Source of the DNA: Rhizophagus irregularis
Lineage: Eukaryota > Glomeromycota > Glomeromycetes > Glomerales > Glomeraceae
Length of the DNA: 64,000 nucleotides
Reading direction: 5' to 3'
NCBI RefSeq assembly: GCF_026210795.1
Contig: NC_089439.1
Location: 4,154,001 to 4,218,000 of the forward strand
Under the pieces are notes generated by a model. It did no database searches and was not told the origin of the DNA. It was given only the letters and a program-made list of their open reading frames with translations. This document shows, in pieces, positions 46,998-58,543 of the stretch. The position numbers and the translations under genes are program-made. The number at the start of each line of letters is the position of its first letter. The first letter of the stretch is position 1.

Positions 46998-49900
46998 ATG
47001 TACTCTTTAACAAGAAATAATATTCTTAAATATTTAGAAACTAATTTTACAGATTGGACGAGTGGAAATGAAAAAATTGACGATTTCATTCAAAAAAGGC
47101 AATTAAAAATTAATAACTATAATGATATAGTGCTTGAATGGATACCATACAATCAGTTTAATAAAATTAAAGAAACAGGAAAAAATAACCTTATAACAGT
47201 ATATTCAGCAATATGGAAGGATGGTCCATTATACAAGTATTATTGGAGTAAAAATTATAATAGAGCTTCAAATAAAGAAGTTGCTTTAAAATGTTTACAT
47301 AATTCACAAGAATCCATTGATTCTTTAATAAATGAGGTATGAAATTTCTTTCAAATATTAAATGCTTTTTTTAATTGATATATATATTTACAATTTCTTT
47401 TATTTATATTTAGGCTAAAAAATATCCAACAACACATAAAGAATTTCAAGTATTGTTTGGATTGTCTCAAAATCCAGTTACAGGAGATTATATTTTTGTT
47501 CAAAGTTATACTGCAAATTGGATTAGTGGAAATGAAAAAATTGATGATTTCATTCAAGAAAGGCAATTAAAAATTAATAACTATAATGATATAGTGCTTG
47601 AATGGATACCATACAATCAGTTTAATAAAATTAAAGAAACAGGAAAAAATAATTTTATAACAGTATATTCAGCAATATGGAAGGATGGTCCATTATACAA
47701 GTATAATTGGGATAAAAATTATACTAGAGATTCAAATAAAGAAGTTGCTTTAAAATGTTTACATAATTCACAAGAATCCATTGATTCTTTAATAAATGAG
47801 GTATGAAATTTCTTTAAATATTAAATACTTTTTTTAATTAATATATATATTTACAATTTCTTTTAATTATATTTAGGCTAAAAAATATCCAACAACACAT
47901 AATGCATTTCAAGTATTGTTTGGAATATCTCAAAATCCAGATACAGGAGATTATATTTTAGTTCTTAAATGGACCAGTGGAAATGAAAAAATTGATGATT
48001 TCATTCAAGAAAGGCAATTAAAAATTAATAACTATAATGATATAGTGCTTGAATGGATACCATACAATCAGTTTAATAAAATTAAAGAAACAGGAAAAAA
48101 TAACCTTATAACAGTATATTCCGCAATATGGAAGGATGGCCCATTATACAAGAAGTATCATTTGGATGAAAATTATACTAGAGATTCAAATAAAGAAGTT
48201 GCTTTAAAATGTTTACATAATTCACGAGAATCCATTGATTCTTTAATAAATGAGGTATAAAATTTCTTTAAATATTAAATACTTTTTTTAATTAATATAT
48301 ATATTTACAATTTCTTTTATTTATATTTAGGCTAAAAAATATCCAACAACATATAAAGAATTTCAAGTATTGTTTGGAATATCTAAAAATCCAGATACAG
48401 GAGATTATATTTTTGTTCAAAGTTATACTATAAACTTGGCAAATTGGATTAGTGGAAATGAAAAAATTGATTATTTCATTCAAGAAAGGCAATTAAAAAT
48501 TAATAACTATAATGATATAGTGCTTGAATGGATACCATACAATCAGTTTAATGAAATTAAAGAAACAGGAAAAAATGACCTTATAACAGTATATTTAGCA
48601 ATATGGAAGGATGGCCCATTATACAAGAAGTCTCATTGGGATGAAAATTATACTAGAGATTCAAATAAAGAAGTTGCTTTAAAATGTTTACATAATTCAC
48701 AAGAATCCATTGATTCTTTAATAAATAAGGTATGAAATTTCTTTAAATATTAAATACTTTTTTTAATTAATATATATATTTACAATTTTTTTTATTTATA
48801 TTTAGGCTAAAAAATATCCAACAACACATACAACACATAATGCATTTCAAGTATTGTATGGAATATCTCAAAATCCAGATACAGGAGATTATATTTTTGT
48901 TCAAAGTTATACTATAAACTTTATAAATTGGATTAATGGAAATGAAAAAATTGATATTTCATTCAAGAAAGGCAATTAAAAATTAATAACTATAATGATA
49001 TAGTGCTTGAATGGATATCATACAATCAGTTTAATGAAATTAAAGAAACAGGAAAAAATGACCTTATAACAGTATATTCAGCAATATGGAAGGATGGCCT
49101 ATTATACAAAAAGTATCATTGGAATGAAAATTATACTAGAGATTCAAATAAAGAAGTTGCTTTAAAATGTTTACATAATTCACAAGAATCCATTGATTCT
49201 TTAATAAATAAGGTATGAAATTTCTTTAAATATTAAATACTTTTTTTAATTAATATATATATTTACAATTTTTTTTATTTATATTTAGGCTAAAAAATAT
49301 CCAACAACACATACAACACATAATGCATTTCAAGTATTGTTTGGAATATCTCAAAATCCAGATACAGGAGATTATATTTTTGTTCAAAGTTATACTATAA
49401 ACTTTATAAATTGGATTAATGGAAATGAAAAAATTGATATTTCATTCAAGAAAGGCAATTAAAAATTAATAACTATAATGATATAGTGCTTGAATGGATA
49501 TCATACAATCAGTTTAATGAAATTAAAGAAACAGGAAAAAATGACCTTATAACAGTATATTCAGCAATATGGAAGGATGGCCTATTATACAAAAAGTATC
49601 ATTGGAATGAAAATTATACTAGAGATTCAAATAAAGAAGTTGCTTTAAAATGTTTACATAATTCACAAGAATCCATTGATTCTTTAATAAATAAGGTATG
49701 AAATTTCTTTAAATATTAAATACTTTTTTTAATTAATATATATATTCACAATCTTTTTTATTTATATTTAGGCTAAAAAATATCCAACAACACATAATGC
49801 ATTTCAAGTATTGTATGGAATATCTCAAAATCCAGATACAGGAGATTATATTTTAGTTCTTAAATGGACCAGTGGAAATGAAAAAATTGATGATTTCATT

Positions 49901-50642
49901 CAAGAAAGGCAATTAAAAATTAATAACTATAATGATATAGTGCTTGAATGGATACCATACAATCAGTTTAATGAAATTAAAGAGACAGGCAATAATGGTC
50001 TTATAGGAGTATATTTAGCAATATGGAAGGATGGTCCATTACACAAGTATTATGAGAGTAAAAATTATACTAGAGATTCAAATAAAGAAGTTGCTTTAAA
50101 ATGTTTACATAATTCACAAGAATCCATTGATTTTTTAATAAATGAGGTATGAAATTTCTTTAAATATTAAATACATTTTTTTAATTAATATATATATTTA
50201 CAATTTCTTTTATTTATATATATTTAGGCTAAAAAATATCCAACAACACATGCTGCATTTCAAGTATTGATTGGGATATCTCAAAATCCAGATACAGGAG
50301 ATTATATTTTTGTTCAAAGTTATTCTATAAACTTGGCAAATTGGATTAGTGGAAATGAAAAAATTGATGATTTCATTCAAGAAAGGCAATTAAAAATTAA
50401 TAACAATAATGATATAGTGCTTGAATGGATACCATACAATCAGTTTAATGAAATTAAAGAGACAGGCAATAATGGTCTTATAGCAGTATATTCAGCAATA
50501 TGGAAGGATGGTCCATTATACAAGAAGTATCATTGGGATGAAAATTATACTAGAGATTCAAATAAAGAAGTTGCTTTAAAATGTTTACATAATTCACAAG
50601 AATCCATTGATTTTTTAATAAATGAGGTATGAAATTTCTTTA

Positions 50643-50813
50643 TCGCCATTTTCAAAGTGGTGTACACAGTTTATTTGTGATTGTATATTCAAATACCAAT
50701 ATTCGCCAAGTTTTCATCCATTTTTTGTCCATATTACATCCGGTTTTCATCCGGTTTTTGGTTTTCTTTTTTTTATTCAAATTTAACTGCGTACATCATT
50801 TTGAAAACGGTGA
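50643..50813. mobile_element. 171-bp TA-flanked MITE in kinase intron (copy 1)
   Basis: Imperfect 27-bp inverted ends (TCGCCATTTTCAAAGTGG and TCACCGTTTTCAAAATGA) with TA on both sides (50641-50642, 50814-50815). This is Tc1/mariner-type targeting with no coding capacity. Confidence 0.75.
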
Positions 50814-51745
50814 TAAATATTTAAATACTTTTTTTAATTAATATATATTTACAATCTTTTTTATTTATATTTAGGCTAAAAAATATCCAACAACACATAA
50901 TGCAGTTCAAGTATTGTATGGAATATCTCAAAATCCAGATACAGGAGATTATATTTTAGTTCTTAAATGGACCAGTGGAAATGAAAAAATTGATGATTTC
51001 ATTCAAGAAAGGCAATTAAAAATTAATAACTATAATGATATAGTGCTTGAATGGATACCATACAATCAGTTTAATGAAATTAAAGAGACAGGCAATAATG
51101 GTCTTATAGGAGTATATTTAGCAATATGGAAGGATGGTCCATTACACAAGTATTATGAGAGTAAAAATTATACTAGAGATTCAAATAAAGAAGTTGCTTT
51201 AAAATGTTTACATAATTCACAAGAATCCATTGATTTTTTAATAAATGAGGTATGAAATTTCTTTAAATATTAAATACATTTTTTTAATTAATATATATAT
51301 TTACAATTTCTTTTATTTATATATATTTAGGCTAAAAAATATCCAACAACACATGCTGCATTTCAAGTATTGATTGGGATATCTCAAAATCCAGATACAG
51401 GAGATTATATTTTTGTTCAAAGTTATTCTATAAACTTGGCAAATTGGATTAGTGGAAATGAAAAAATTGATGATTTCATTCAAGAAAGGCAATTAAAAAT
51501 TAATAACAATAATGATATAGTGCTTGAATGGATACCATACAATCAGTTTAATGAAATTAAAGAGACAGGCAATAATGGTCTTATAGCAGTATATTCAGCA
51601 ATATGGAAGGATGGTCCATTATACAAGAAGTATCATTGGGATGAAAATTATACTAGAGATTCAAATAAAGAAGTTGCTTTAAAATGTTTACATAATTCAC
51701 AAGAATCCATTGATTTTTTAATAAATGAGGTATGAAATTTCTTTA

Positions 51746-51916
51746 TCGCCATTTTCAAAGTGGTGTACACAGTTTATTTGTGATTGTATATTCAAATACC
51801 AATATTCGCCAAGTTTTCATCCATTTTTTGTCCATATTACATCCGGTTTTCATCCGGTTTTTGGTTTTCTTTTTTTTATTCAAATTTAACTGCGTACATC
51901 ATTTTGAAAACGGTGA
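51746..51916. mobile_element. 171-bp TA-flanked MITE in kinase intron (copy 2)
   Basis: An identical copy exactly 1103 bp downstream of the first, carried along by the segmental duplication and not an independent insertion. Confidence 0.75.
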
Positions 51917-52643
51917 TAAATATTTAAATACTTTTTTTAATTAATATATATTTACAATCTTTTTTATTTATATTTAGGCTAAAAAATATCCAACAACACA
52001 TAATGCAGTTCAAGTATTGTATGGAATATCTCAAAATCCAGATACAGGAGATTATATTTTAGTTATTAAACAAATCAGTGGAAATGAAAAAATTGATTAT
52101 TTCATTCAAGAAATGCAATTAAAAATAAATAACTATGATGATATAGTATTCGAATGGATACCATACAGTCAGTTTAAGAATATTAAGAAAGTAGGTAAAG
52201 GAGGTTTTTCTACAGTATATTTAGCAAAATGGAAGGATGGTCCATTAAAATATGATGCAGACAAAAAAATATATTATAGAAATCCAAATAGAAAAATTGC
52301 CTTGAAGTGGTTATATAATTCTCAAAATATTACTGATAAATTCTTAAATGAGGTATGGAATTTCTTTAAAAATCATTGTGTTAAATATTAAGCATATATT
52401 TATTATGATATACTGTAAATAAATTTTAATAGGTTAAAGAATACTTTACAGAAATGTATCAATAGTCAAAAGCTTGTGACCAAATCGTGACTAAATGGTA
52501 TATCTAATTAGTAATAGTTTCGTTACGAGCTAGTAAACCATTAATCTGTATATGGCCGATATGCAGTTACTGCGCATTAAGACGATCGATGACGATATGA
52601 CGACCAAAAAAAAATTTATTATCGAAGTTGTTAGATATTATTA

Positions 52644-52760
52644 AATAAATCGTAAAAATATTTATAGTACTTTGTAAATATATAGCAAATATTAATAAAT
52701 AAATCGTAAATATATTTATAGTACTTTGTAAATATATAACAAATATTAGTAAATATATCA
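52644..52760. repeat. 54-bp AT-rich tandem repeat, two copies
   Basis: Two copies of a unit with ATTTATAGTACTTTGTAAAT, 54 bp apart. No coding meaning is seen. Confidence 0.8.
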
Positions 52761-52888
52761 AAAAGAATTATAAACGTTTTTTAAAAAAATTAGTAAATGC
52801 AACGATAATTATTTTTGATGTTTCAATGTTAATTAGTACATGATACATAAAATTAATCTAATACCTCGCAGAAAAACATTAACCAACA

Positions 52889-54342
52889 TTAAATGGCTTT
52901 GAAGAAATATATATTCCTCATATATAAATTATTCCCAAAATCATGTTCACCACTATTACATTCATCGTCATGACAACAATGAACAAAATGTACAGTACTA
53001 CTTGTATCAACTACGCTCATAGAACATATCTGTCGCGTATCTTGAAGCCTGTAAACCGGACATCCTAATTTCATTAAATTAGTAATTTCGAACCTATTGA
53101 TTGCAATCTAACAACCATACTTCAATATGTGATCTTTTTCTACGATCATTACTTTGTAAATTTTTTGGCAATTCATCAAACCTTAAAACGCGTTGCATGA
53201 TTATTTTGAGTTCACCATGCATTTCTACTATTGCTAAGATTCTACCAATCTTTGATACTGTTTCTTTATAAACTACAAAATCTCCACAATTGTATATCTC
53301 TAAAATTGAATTGTTTAATAATAAATATTATATATTAATAAAAGTTCTCATAGTAATGCATTAAAAAAAATTATGACATACTTCCATTAATTTGAGTAAA
53401 TGCACATCCAAATCGCGGTGATTCCTTCCATAGTAAGTCTCCATGCCAGAGTTCTATATTTTTTTCAACTATTTTACCTGGACCAAAATACATTTGGCCA
53501 AACAGTGATGGATTGTTAAGGGAATGCCAAATGATATCTGTAATAGATAAATAATAGATATCCTTGATTTCTTTAGAGGTTGATGGGGTTTTTTTGTTTG
53601 AAATATGAACTTTGCGTGATTTGATCGGGAGTAGAGGCAAAATTTGTTACAACATCTTCACTTTTGAACTTTGGATGGTTAATTATATCCACTAATTCAT
53701 CATAAGCTCGGGTAGCTATTAGTATAATAATAAAACAAAAATTGATTAATAATGAAAATGATGGAAGAAAATCATTAAATATTTCCTTACATATGTTATG
53801 TTTTTGTATCCAACAAAACATCAATGCCTCAGTAACATTTTTGAAATACGGTGCAAACTCTCCATCAGTATGTGGCATCTGTTCACTGTTTAAGGCTTTA
53901 TCAACAATTTTATCTGATATTTCTTTGCTTTGTACTTCATTATCATCATCATTATCACTACATAATCCGTCTTTAATATTAAAGTTAAATTCTTCATAAT
54001 CATCAGATAATTCATCTTCACTAAAATACTCATTATTATCAAATAATTCTTCGAAAGATTCCTTGTTAAATGGCTCTTCTTCAAATAATTATTCTTCTTC
54101 AAAAAAAATCCATTATTTAACATTTCGGAATTACTTTGGATTTCATTTGACATTTCACAATCATTTGAAATTTTATCGTCAACTTCCTCAATTGGTAATT
54201 TATAGTCAACTTTTTCGTTTGACAATATATAACTTTCATTATTTGATAATTCATATAATTCATAGTTGACTTTTTCACCGTAATCCTCTTCATTTGGTAA
54301 TTCGTAAATAGTCACATCTTCTTTATTATTTAGTTCTATCAT
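52889..54342 (-). pseudogene. Broken gene of an uncharacterised family (FGPG...ELWHG)
   Basis: Segments on the minus strand: an acidic N-terminal part from ATG 54342 with a frame change and TAA near 54085-54110, a region with EALMFCWIQKHNI, an intron (about 53786-53716), and after another frame change a segment with MYFGPGK and IELWHGDL to about 53388. Then a second intron and an exon with YNCGDFVVY and FDELP ending in TAG near 53104, and a last part with VHFVHCC and GEHDF ending at 52889. I recognise the order as a recurring Glomeromycotina family of unknown function, possibly transposon-associated, but cannot name it. At least two frameshifts and two stops are present. Confidence 0.55.
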
Positions 54343-54951
54343 AATACTTTAACTTTTAATAAATTGAATATTTAATATATAAACTATAAAACAAATAAAC
54401 CAATATTCACCATTTATTTTAGTGTCTTTTTTATTGTCCGTAGACTTACTCTGTGGGCGTCTTATATAGTTTTGGCGATAACTATAGGATGTGAACCGGT
54501 TGCGAAACATTTTACATAAAAAATAAAAGAAAATTATTTGTATATTTATATTATTTGTTTAAAAGTAATACATAAAAAAAAATCAAAAAAAAAAATTCAG
54601 TTCGAAGCTTAATAAAGAGTAAAAAAAAATTCCCATGAACAACAATCGCTTCTTTTACAATTGAATTAATTGAATTTATTTTGATTAAACTATAATAGTT
54701 TACTGTCAAAAATAATCAGCTCTTTAACCGAATTTAATAATGATTATCATATACAAAAGAAACTTATATTATCGTTATTATTAGCCAAATTTAGTATGTA
54801 TTCAACGAAAAGTTTAAGTAGTTTATTATTAGATAACCTTATTAGTAGCTAAATTTAGTAATCAAAAAGTTTAAATTATTGTTATGCTTTATAAGCAATG
54901 ATTTAATTATAAAATCCTTTTCTTCTTTACTTTTACTAAATAATAATCATA
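54343..54951. other. Intergenic region between divergent broken genes
   Basis: AT-rich, with a direct repeat of the word AGCTAAATTTAGTA (about 54782-54860). It would hold both promoters of the divergent pair. Confidence 0.45.
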
Positions 54952-55470
54952 ATGAAGCCTTCTAGAAATTCAAAGAAACGTGCACTTGAAAAATTAAGCA
55001 CTAATACAAATACTAAAAAAACTCATGAAAATCAAGAAATGGCACCTACGGACGACTTTAATGATCCTATAATTAATACTAATGGTTCACAAAATGAAAG
55101 TGCGAGTAAAAGAGGTTGCAAAAAGATGGTGAAAAAAACTAAAGCCATGGATAATCACAATAATAACACCAAAAATCAACAGTATAAAACTACTAAAGGA
55201 ATAAAGCAAATTCATAAAGATCATGAAGAGAGAAATGTTGCTATTCCACAAATACAGACAATTGATGAGCTTTTGAATGATATTAATAGTAGTGCAAATG
55301 AAGAAAACAATGATGACGATGAAGATGATAATGATATTACAAATGACAATGATCATCTGATGTCAATTTTAGAAAAAGAAGCTAATAGTCAAAATGACAA
55401 AGAAATAGAAACAATAATGTCAGTTATAGATTCAGAAACCAATAACCGTAATAATACATCTTTAAAATTA

Positions 55471-55777
55471 GGCCACACAAATTCGAATTTTCGGTTCACT
55501 TCACCCGGCCGGGTCACTTTTTCAAATTTCAATAAAAAAAAGTTTATATATAAAAAATTTATCATGTGATCAGGACGTAATTTTATTGGCGGGTAAGTTT
55601 ATCACGCGGCTGAGAACTTCTAGAGCGAAAATAAATTCCTCCCTTTTAAAAGTCAACCAATCAAATGTCACGATTTTATATATAAACTTTTTTTACTAAT
55701 AAACAATAAACCCCGGGTCCCCGGGTTGATTTTAAATTTCAATGTTACGTGAACCGAAAAATTGAATTTGTGTGGCC
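55471..55777. mobile_element. PIF/Harbinger-type MITE 2, inserted in coding sequence
   Basis: Inverted ends GGCCACACAAATTC (30 bp, nearly perfect) are flanked by TTA at 55468-55470 and 55778-55780. 307 bp. The interior includes CCCGGCCGGGTCAC, also found in the MITE at 21748-21960. It interrupts the gene starting at 54952 and introduces stops. Confidence 0.9.
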
Positions 55778-55917
55778 TTAAACTCAGTTTTTGAATCAAG
55801 AACTGGCAGTCAAAATGACTTTACATCTCCAAGAAAGATTTTTTCAAGACCGAATCCAGCTTTATTGGATATTAATAGTCAAGATGATGGTTATATTTCT
55901 CCTTCAAGAACGATTTT

Positions 55918-56268
55918 AAGACCAAATTCAAGATCTCAATTGAGCGTCAATAGTCAAAATGATGATTATTTTTCTTCAAGACAAACTTCAAGATCTCAGT
56001 TGGACGCCAATAGTCAAGATGATTCAAGACCAAATTCAAGATCTCAATTGGGCGTCAATAGTCAAGATAATGATTATCTTTCTTCAAGACAAAATTCAAG
56101 ATCTCAGTTGGGCGCCAATAGTCGAGATGAATCAAGACCAAATTCAAGATCTCAATTGGGCGTCAATAGTCAAGATAATTCAAGACAAAATTCAAGATCT
56201 CGGTTGGACGCCAATATTCAAAATGATGACTATTTTTTTCAAGACTGAATTTAAGATCTCAATTGGGA
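55918..56268 (+). repeat. Coding minisatellite (NSRSQLG units)
   Basis: Six to seven imperfect units of about 36-66 bp share TCAAGATCTCA(A/G)TTGG and AATAGTCAAGAT. They encode Ser/Arg/Gln-rich repeats. Unit length varies in steps of three until the frame break near 56235. Confidence 0.8.
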
Positions 56269-57253
56269 GATAATAGTCTAGATGATGACTATTTTGTTCT
56301 TTCAAGAAGAAGAACCAATGGTCTTGATTATTATGATTATTCAAATAAAGCACTATATCCAAAGCAAATACGACCATCACCTTTAGGGCCAAGATCAAAT
56401 ACGTTGAACATTCTCAATAATACATTCAACAAAAGTGCAAATTATTCCAATATTAATGAGGAAATTCCTTCGCCATTTAATGAAATGACTATTTACCAGC
56501 TTTGTTCATGGTTATGTAAAAATCCAAATGTTTTGCAGCTGGCAAATAACATGCATTTATCAATGCAAACTCCAGTTGTAGAAGGGGCACGATTTATCTC
56601 TTCTATCTCAGCTGGGTCATCAATTACAACGTCAAATCAAGAGTTTAAGACAAAGGCTTGCCGAGACTTTCTAGAAGAATTAAAGTGTCTATTTTTACGT
56701 GTTCGAAATCCGCCAAAAAGTGCCTTTGAAGAATTGATACGACAAGTTCTTAAAAACTCAATTCAGCTAAAGGCATTGAATGGCTTCATACGGCAAATAG
56801 GCACTTTGGTGACTTCCGTAATAAATTAGTCAATAGTGTCGAGAATTTAGTTGAAAATTTCAAAGAAAAGAGGACATTGTTAGTATATTTCTTTCTTTCT
56901 CTTTCTTTTATTTTTTATTTAATGATGTTTATTAATTATATTTTATTTTTTATTTAATGATGTTAATTAATTATAGGTCTATGACAAGTCCATTACAAAG
57001 AGAAGAAATTATCTCTTTTGTGGATGAGACTGTTACGGCTCATGTGTTAAGTCGGTGGTTAAGTGCCACTAATGTGGACGAATTACATACTCTGGGTTCG
57101 ATGTCTTGTTTGTGTAAATTCATTCAGAATGCATTTGCTGTTAATTATTCAGCAAGAGACACGGCAAAGACAAAGACTTTAGATAAATTGACAAAAGATA
57201 TTAGAGTACCATCAAGAAATGGTAAAAACTTTGCGAGCAATTTGCACTTGTGA

Positions 57254-57739
57254 TGAAGTTTTGCGTGTACTGTATTTATTTAATTATTTCCATTATTTAT
57301 TCTTTTATAATAATTAAATAAGCGATTTTTCACATAATACATTATAATGTGACACATTTATTAAGCTTACAAATAATGCAATACTTCATTTATAATAATA
57401 TTAATTTTTATCGTTCGTCTCAAAAATCTGCACTAAAAAAATTATAAAATTAAACTATTAAATTTATATATAGTTTATTATTTTATACCACATCAAAAAC
57501 TAATTTTCTCAATTAATGTTAGTATTATTTACTGTTTTGTAAACATGCTTCTAATGTTTCTTAAATATTTCGAAACTTCTTGGTGATAGAATAGCAGCGA
57601 CATTTTTACAATTCGTGACAATTTCGTATCATAACACGCAGTAACGTGATCAGTGCGATTTTCTGACGAATAGGAATCGAACACGTGACGATTTAGTTCA
57701 AAACACCGGGTTTCTGTAAAGTACTCAATAAATAAAGGA
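57254..57739. other. Gene-free stretch within the probable insertion
   Basis: No coding exon. It ends at the point where kinase coding resumes. Confidence 0.45.
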
Positions 57740-58543
57740 AGTAATATCCTTAATATATATGGAATTTCTCAAAATCCAGATACAAAAGAATATATTATGG
57801 TTTTCCAATATGCAAAAGGAGGCAATTTTAATCATTGGGTAAATGGAAACTATGAATATTTTAATTGGAGAGATAAATTAACTGCATTGCTTAATATTAT
57901 TAATGGTCTTAAAGAAATTCATCAAAAAAATATAGTTCATCGTGATTTTCATACAGGAAATATTTTACTTTTAAATTTGACAGATGTTTCTAGTAATTGG
58001 ATAACAATTTCAGACATGGGATTATGTGGAGAGGTTGGTAATATAGATGAAACTAAAATTTATGGTGTTATGCCTTATGTGGCTCCTGAAGTATTAAGAA
58101 GGATGTCTTATACTCAAGAATCAGATATCTATAGTTTTGGTATGATAATGTATTTTGTAGCAACTGGAATACAACCTTTTTATAATCGTGCACATGATCA
58201 TCTTCTTGCATTAGCTATTTGTAAAGGAGTTAGACCCGAAATAAATGAACCAGAAGCACCAAAATGTTACATTGATTTAATGAAAAAATGTTGGGATTTA
58301 TACCCAAATAATAGACCAAAGATTTTTGAAATACATGAATTAATTGTATAATTTAATGAGCTATATATGCAGGGTTTTTTCAGCAAAGCAGAAGAATATA
58401 GAAAAACAAATCTTTCATTCATTAAAAATTACCAAATAGCTACACATCCACAAGCTATTTACACATCTAAATTACTCAATCCTTTTACAGAAGATCTTCC
58501 AGAATACAATGATAATTCTCAATGTTTAGATGAACGTATTTAA
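57740..58543 (+). pseudogene. Kinase catalytic lobe, severed from its ATP lobe
   Basis: Coding sequence starts inside the hinge (NILNIYGISQNP) with no ATG or ATP lobe. It has HRD (IVHRDFHTGN), DMG in place of DFG (ISDMGLC), VAPEV and a typical C-lobe. A TAA at 58349-58351 stops it, yet the same frame then continues 63 codons with the family tail (KAEEYRKTNLSFI, then AIYTSKLLNPF) to a TAA at 58541-58543. It is most simply the 3' half of the gene at 46998-52462. Alone it cannot encode an active kinase. Confidence 0.75.

Larger units (their letters stand above)
47337..51977 (+). repeat. Tandem kinase exon-intron repeat array
   Basis: Units of about 454-483 bp (exon plus a 75-81-bp intron, or a 248-bp MITE-bearing one) in head-to-tail order. 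Units 5 and 6 are nearly identical with a 483-bp period and share the same deletion. Units 7-8 and 9-10 form a near-identical 1103-bp double unit. Confidence 0.9.
49772..51977 (+). repeat. 1103-bp segmental tandem duplication
   Basis: 49772-50874 and 50875-51977 match almost base for base, including two exons, the intron between them and a MITE. This is a recent duplication. Confidence 0.9.
46998..52462 (+). pseudogene. Kinase gene 5' part with eleven tandem ATP-lobe exons
   Basis: Exons: 46998-47336, 47414-47800, 47877-48254, 48331-48729, 48806-49212, 49289-49695, 49772-50146, 50228-50626, 50875-51249, 51331-51729, 51978-52352, then 52433-52462. All introns are phase 0 (GTATGA/GTATAA...TTTAG). 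Each unit encodes hinge residues (FQVLFGISQNPDTGDY), a W-x-SGN leader and kinase strands beta1 to helix C (ALK lysine, LINE end), but no catalytic lobe. Ten units have a degraded Gly-rich loop (GKNNLITVY-like). The last has GKGGFSTVY. Exons 5 and 6 share a 2-nt deletion that brings a stop at about 48978 and 49461. The final exon meets a TAG at the boundary of a probable insertion. Skipping exons 5 and 6 would keep the frame. ATG 46998 was chosen as the first in frame. Confidence 0.8.
54952..57253 (+). pseudogene. Broken low-complexity gene with MITE insertion
   Basis: From ATG 54952 a Lys/Asn/Asp-rich frame runs to 55470, where a Harbinger-type MITE (55471-55777) is inserted. Removing the MITE and one TTA restores the same frame, which continues through Ser/Arg/Asn/Gln repeats (SRPNSRSQLG units). 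A one-base loss in a T-run near 56235 shifts the frame. The next frame (56263-56829) encodes a helical region with MTIYQLCSWLCKNP and NGFIRQIG. A further shift occurs near 56800. A last exon after an AG near 56977 encodes an alpha-helical tail to 57253. The family is not recognised. It lies divergent to the gene at 54342 inside the probable insertion. At least three lesions. Confidence 0.6.
52463..57739. mobile_element. Candidate 5.3-kb insertion splitting a kinase exon
   Basis: Upstream sequence ends in kinase coding VKEYFTEMYQ. Downstream coding resumes in the expected order with SNILNIYGISQNP, as judged from other kinases in the window. Between them lie two divergent broken genes of unrelated type. 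A 12-bp inverted match ACTTTACAGAAA occurs at about 52442-52453 and 57711-57722, close to but outside the inferred left edge. No clear target duplication could be defined, so mobility is inference and the ends are approximate. Confidence 0.45.

Noticed and set aside
55087..55356. Hydrophobic antisense frame
   Set aside because: Reverse of an Asn/Asp-rich coding region, so an Ile-rich shadow.
57665..57690. Reverse-strand GTTCGATTCC resembling a tRNA B box
   Set aside because: No matching T-stem, acceptor stem or A box could be folded around it.
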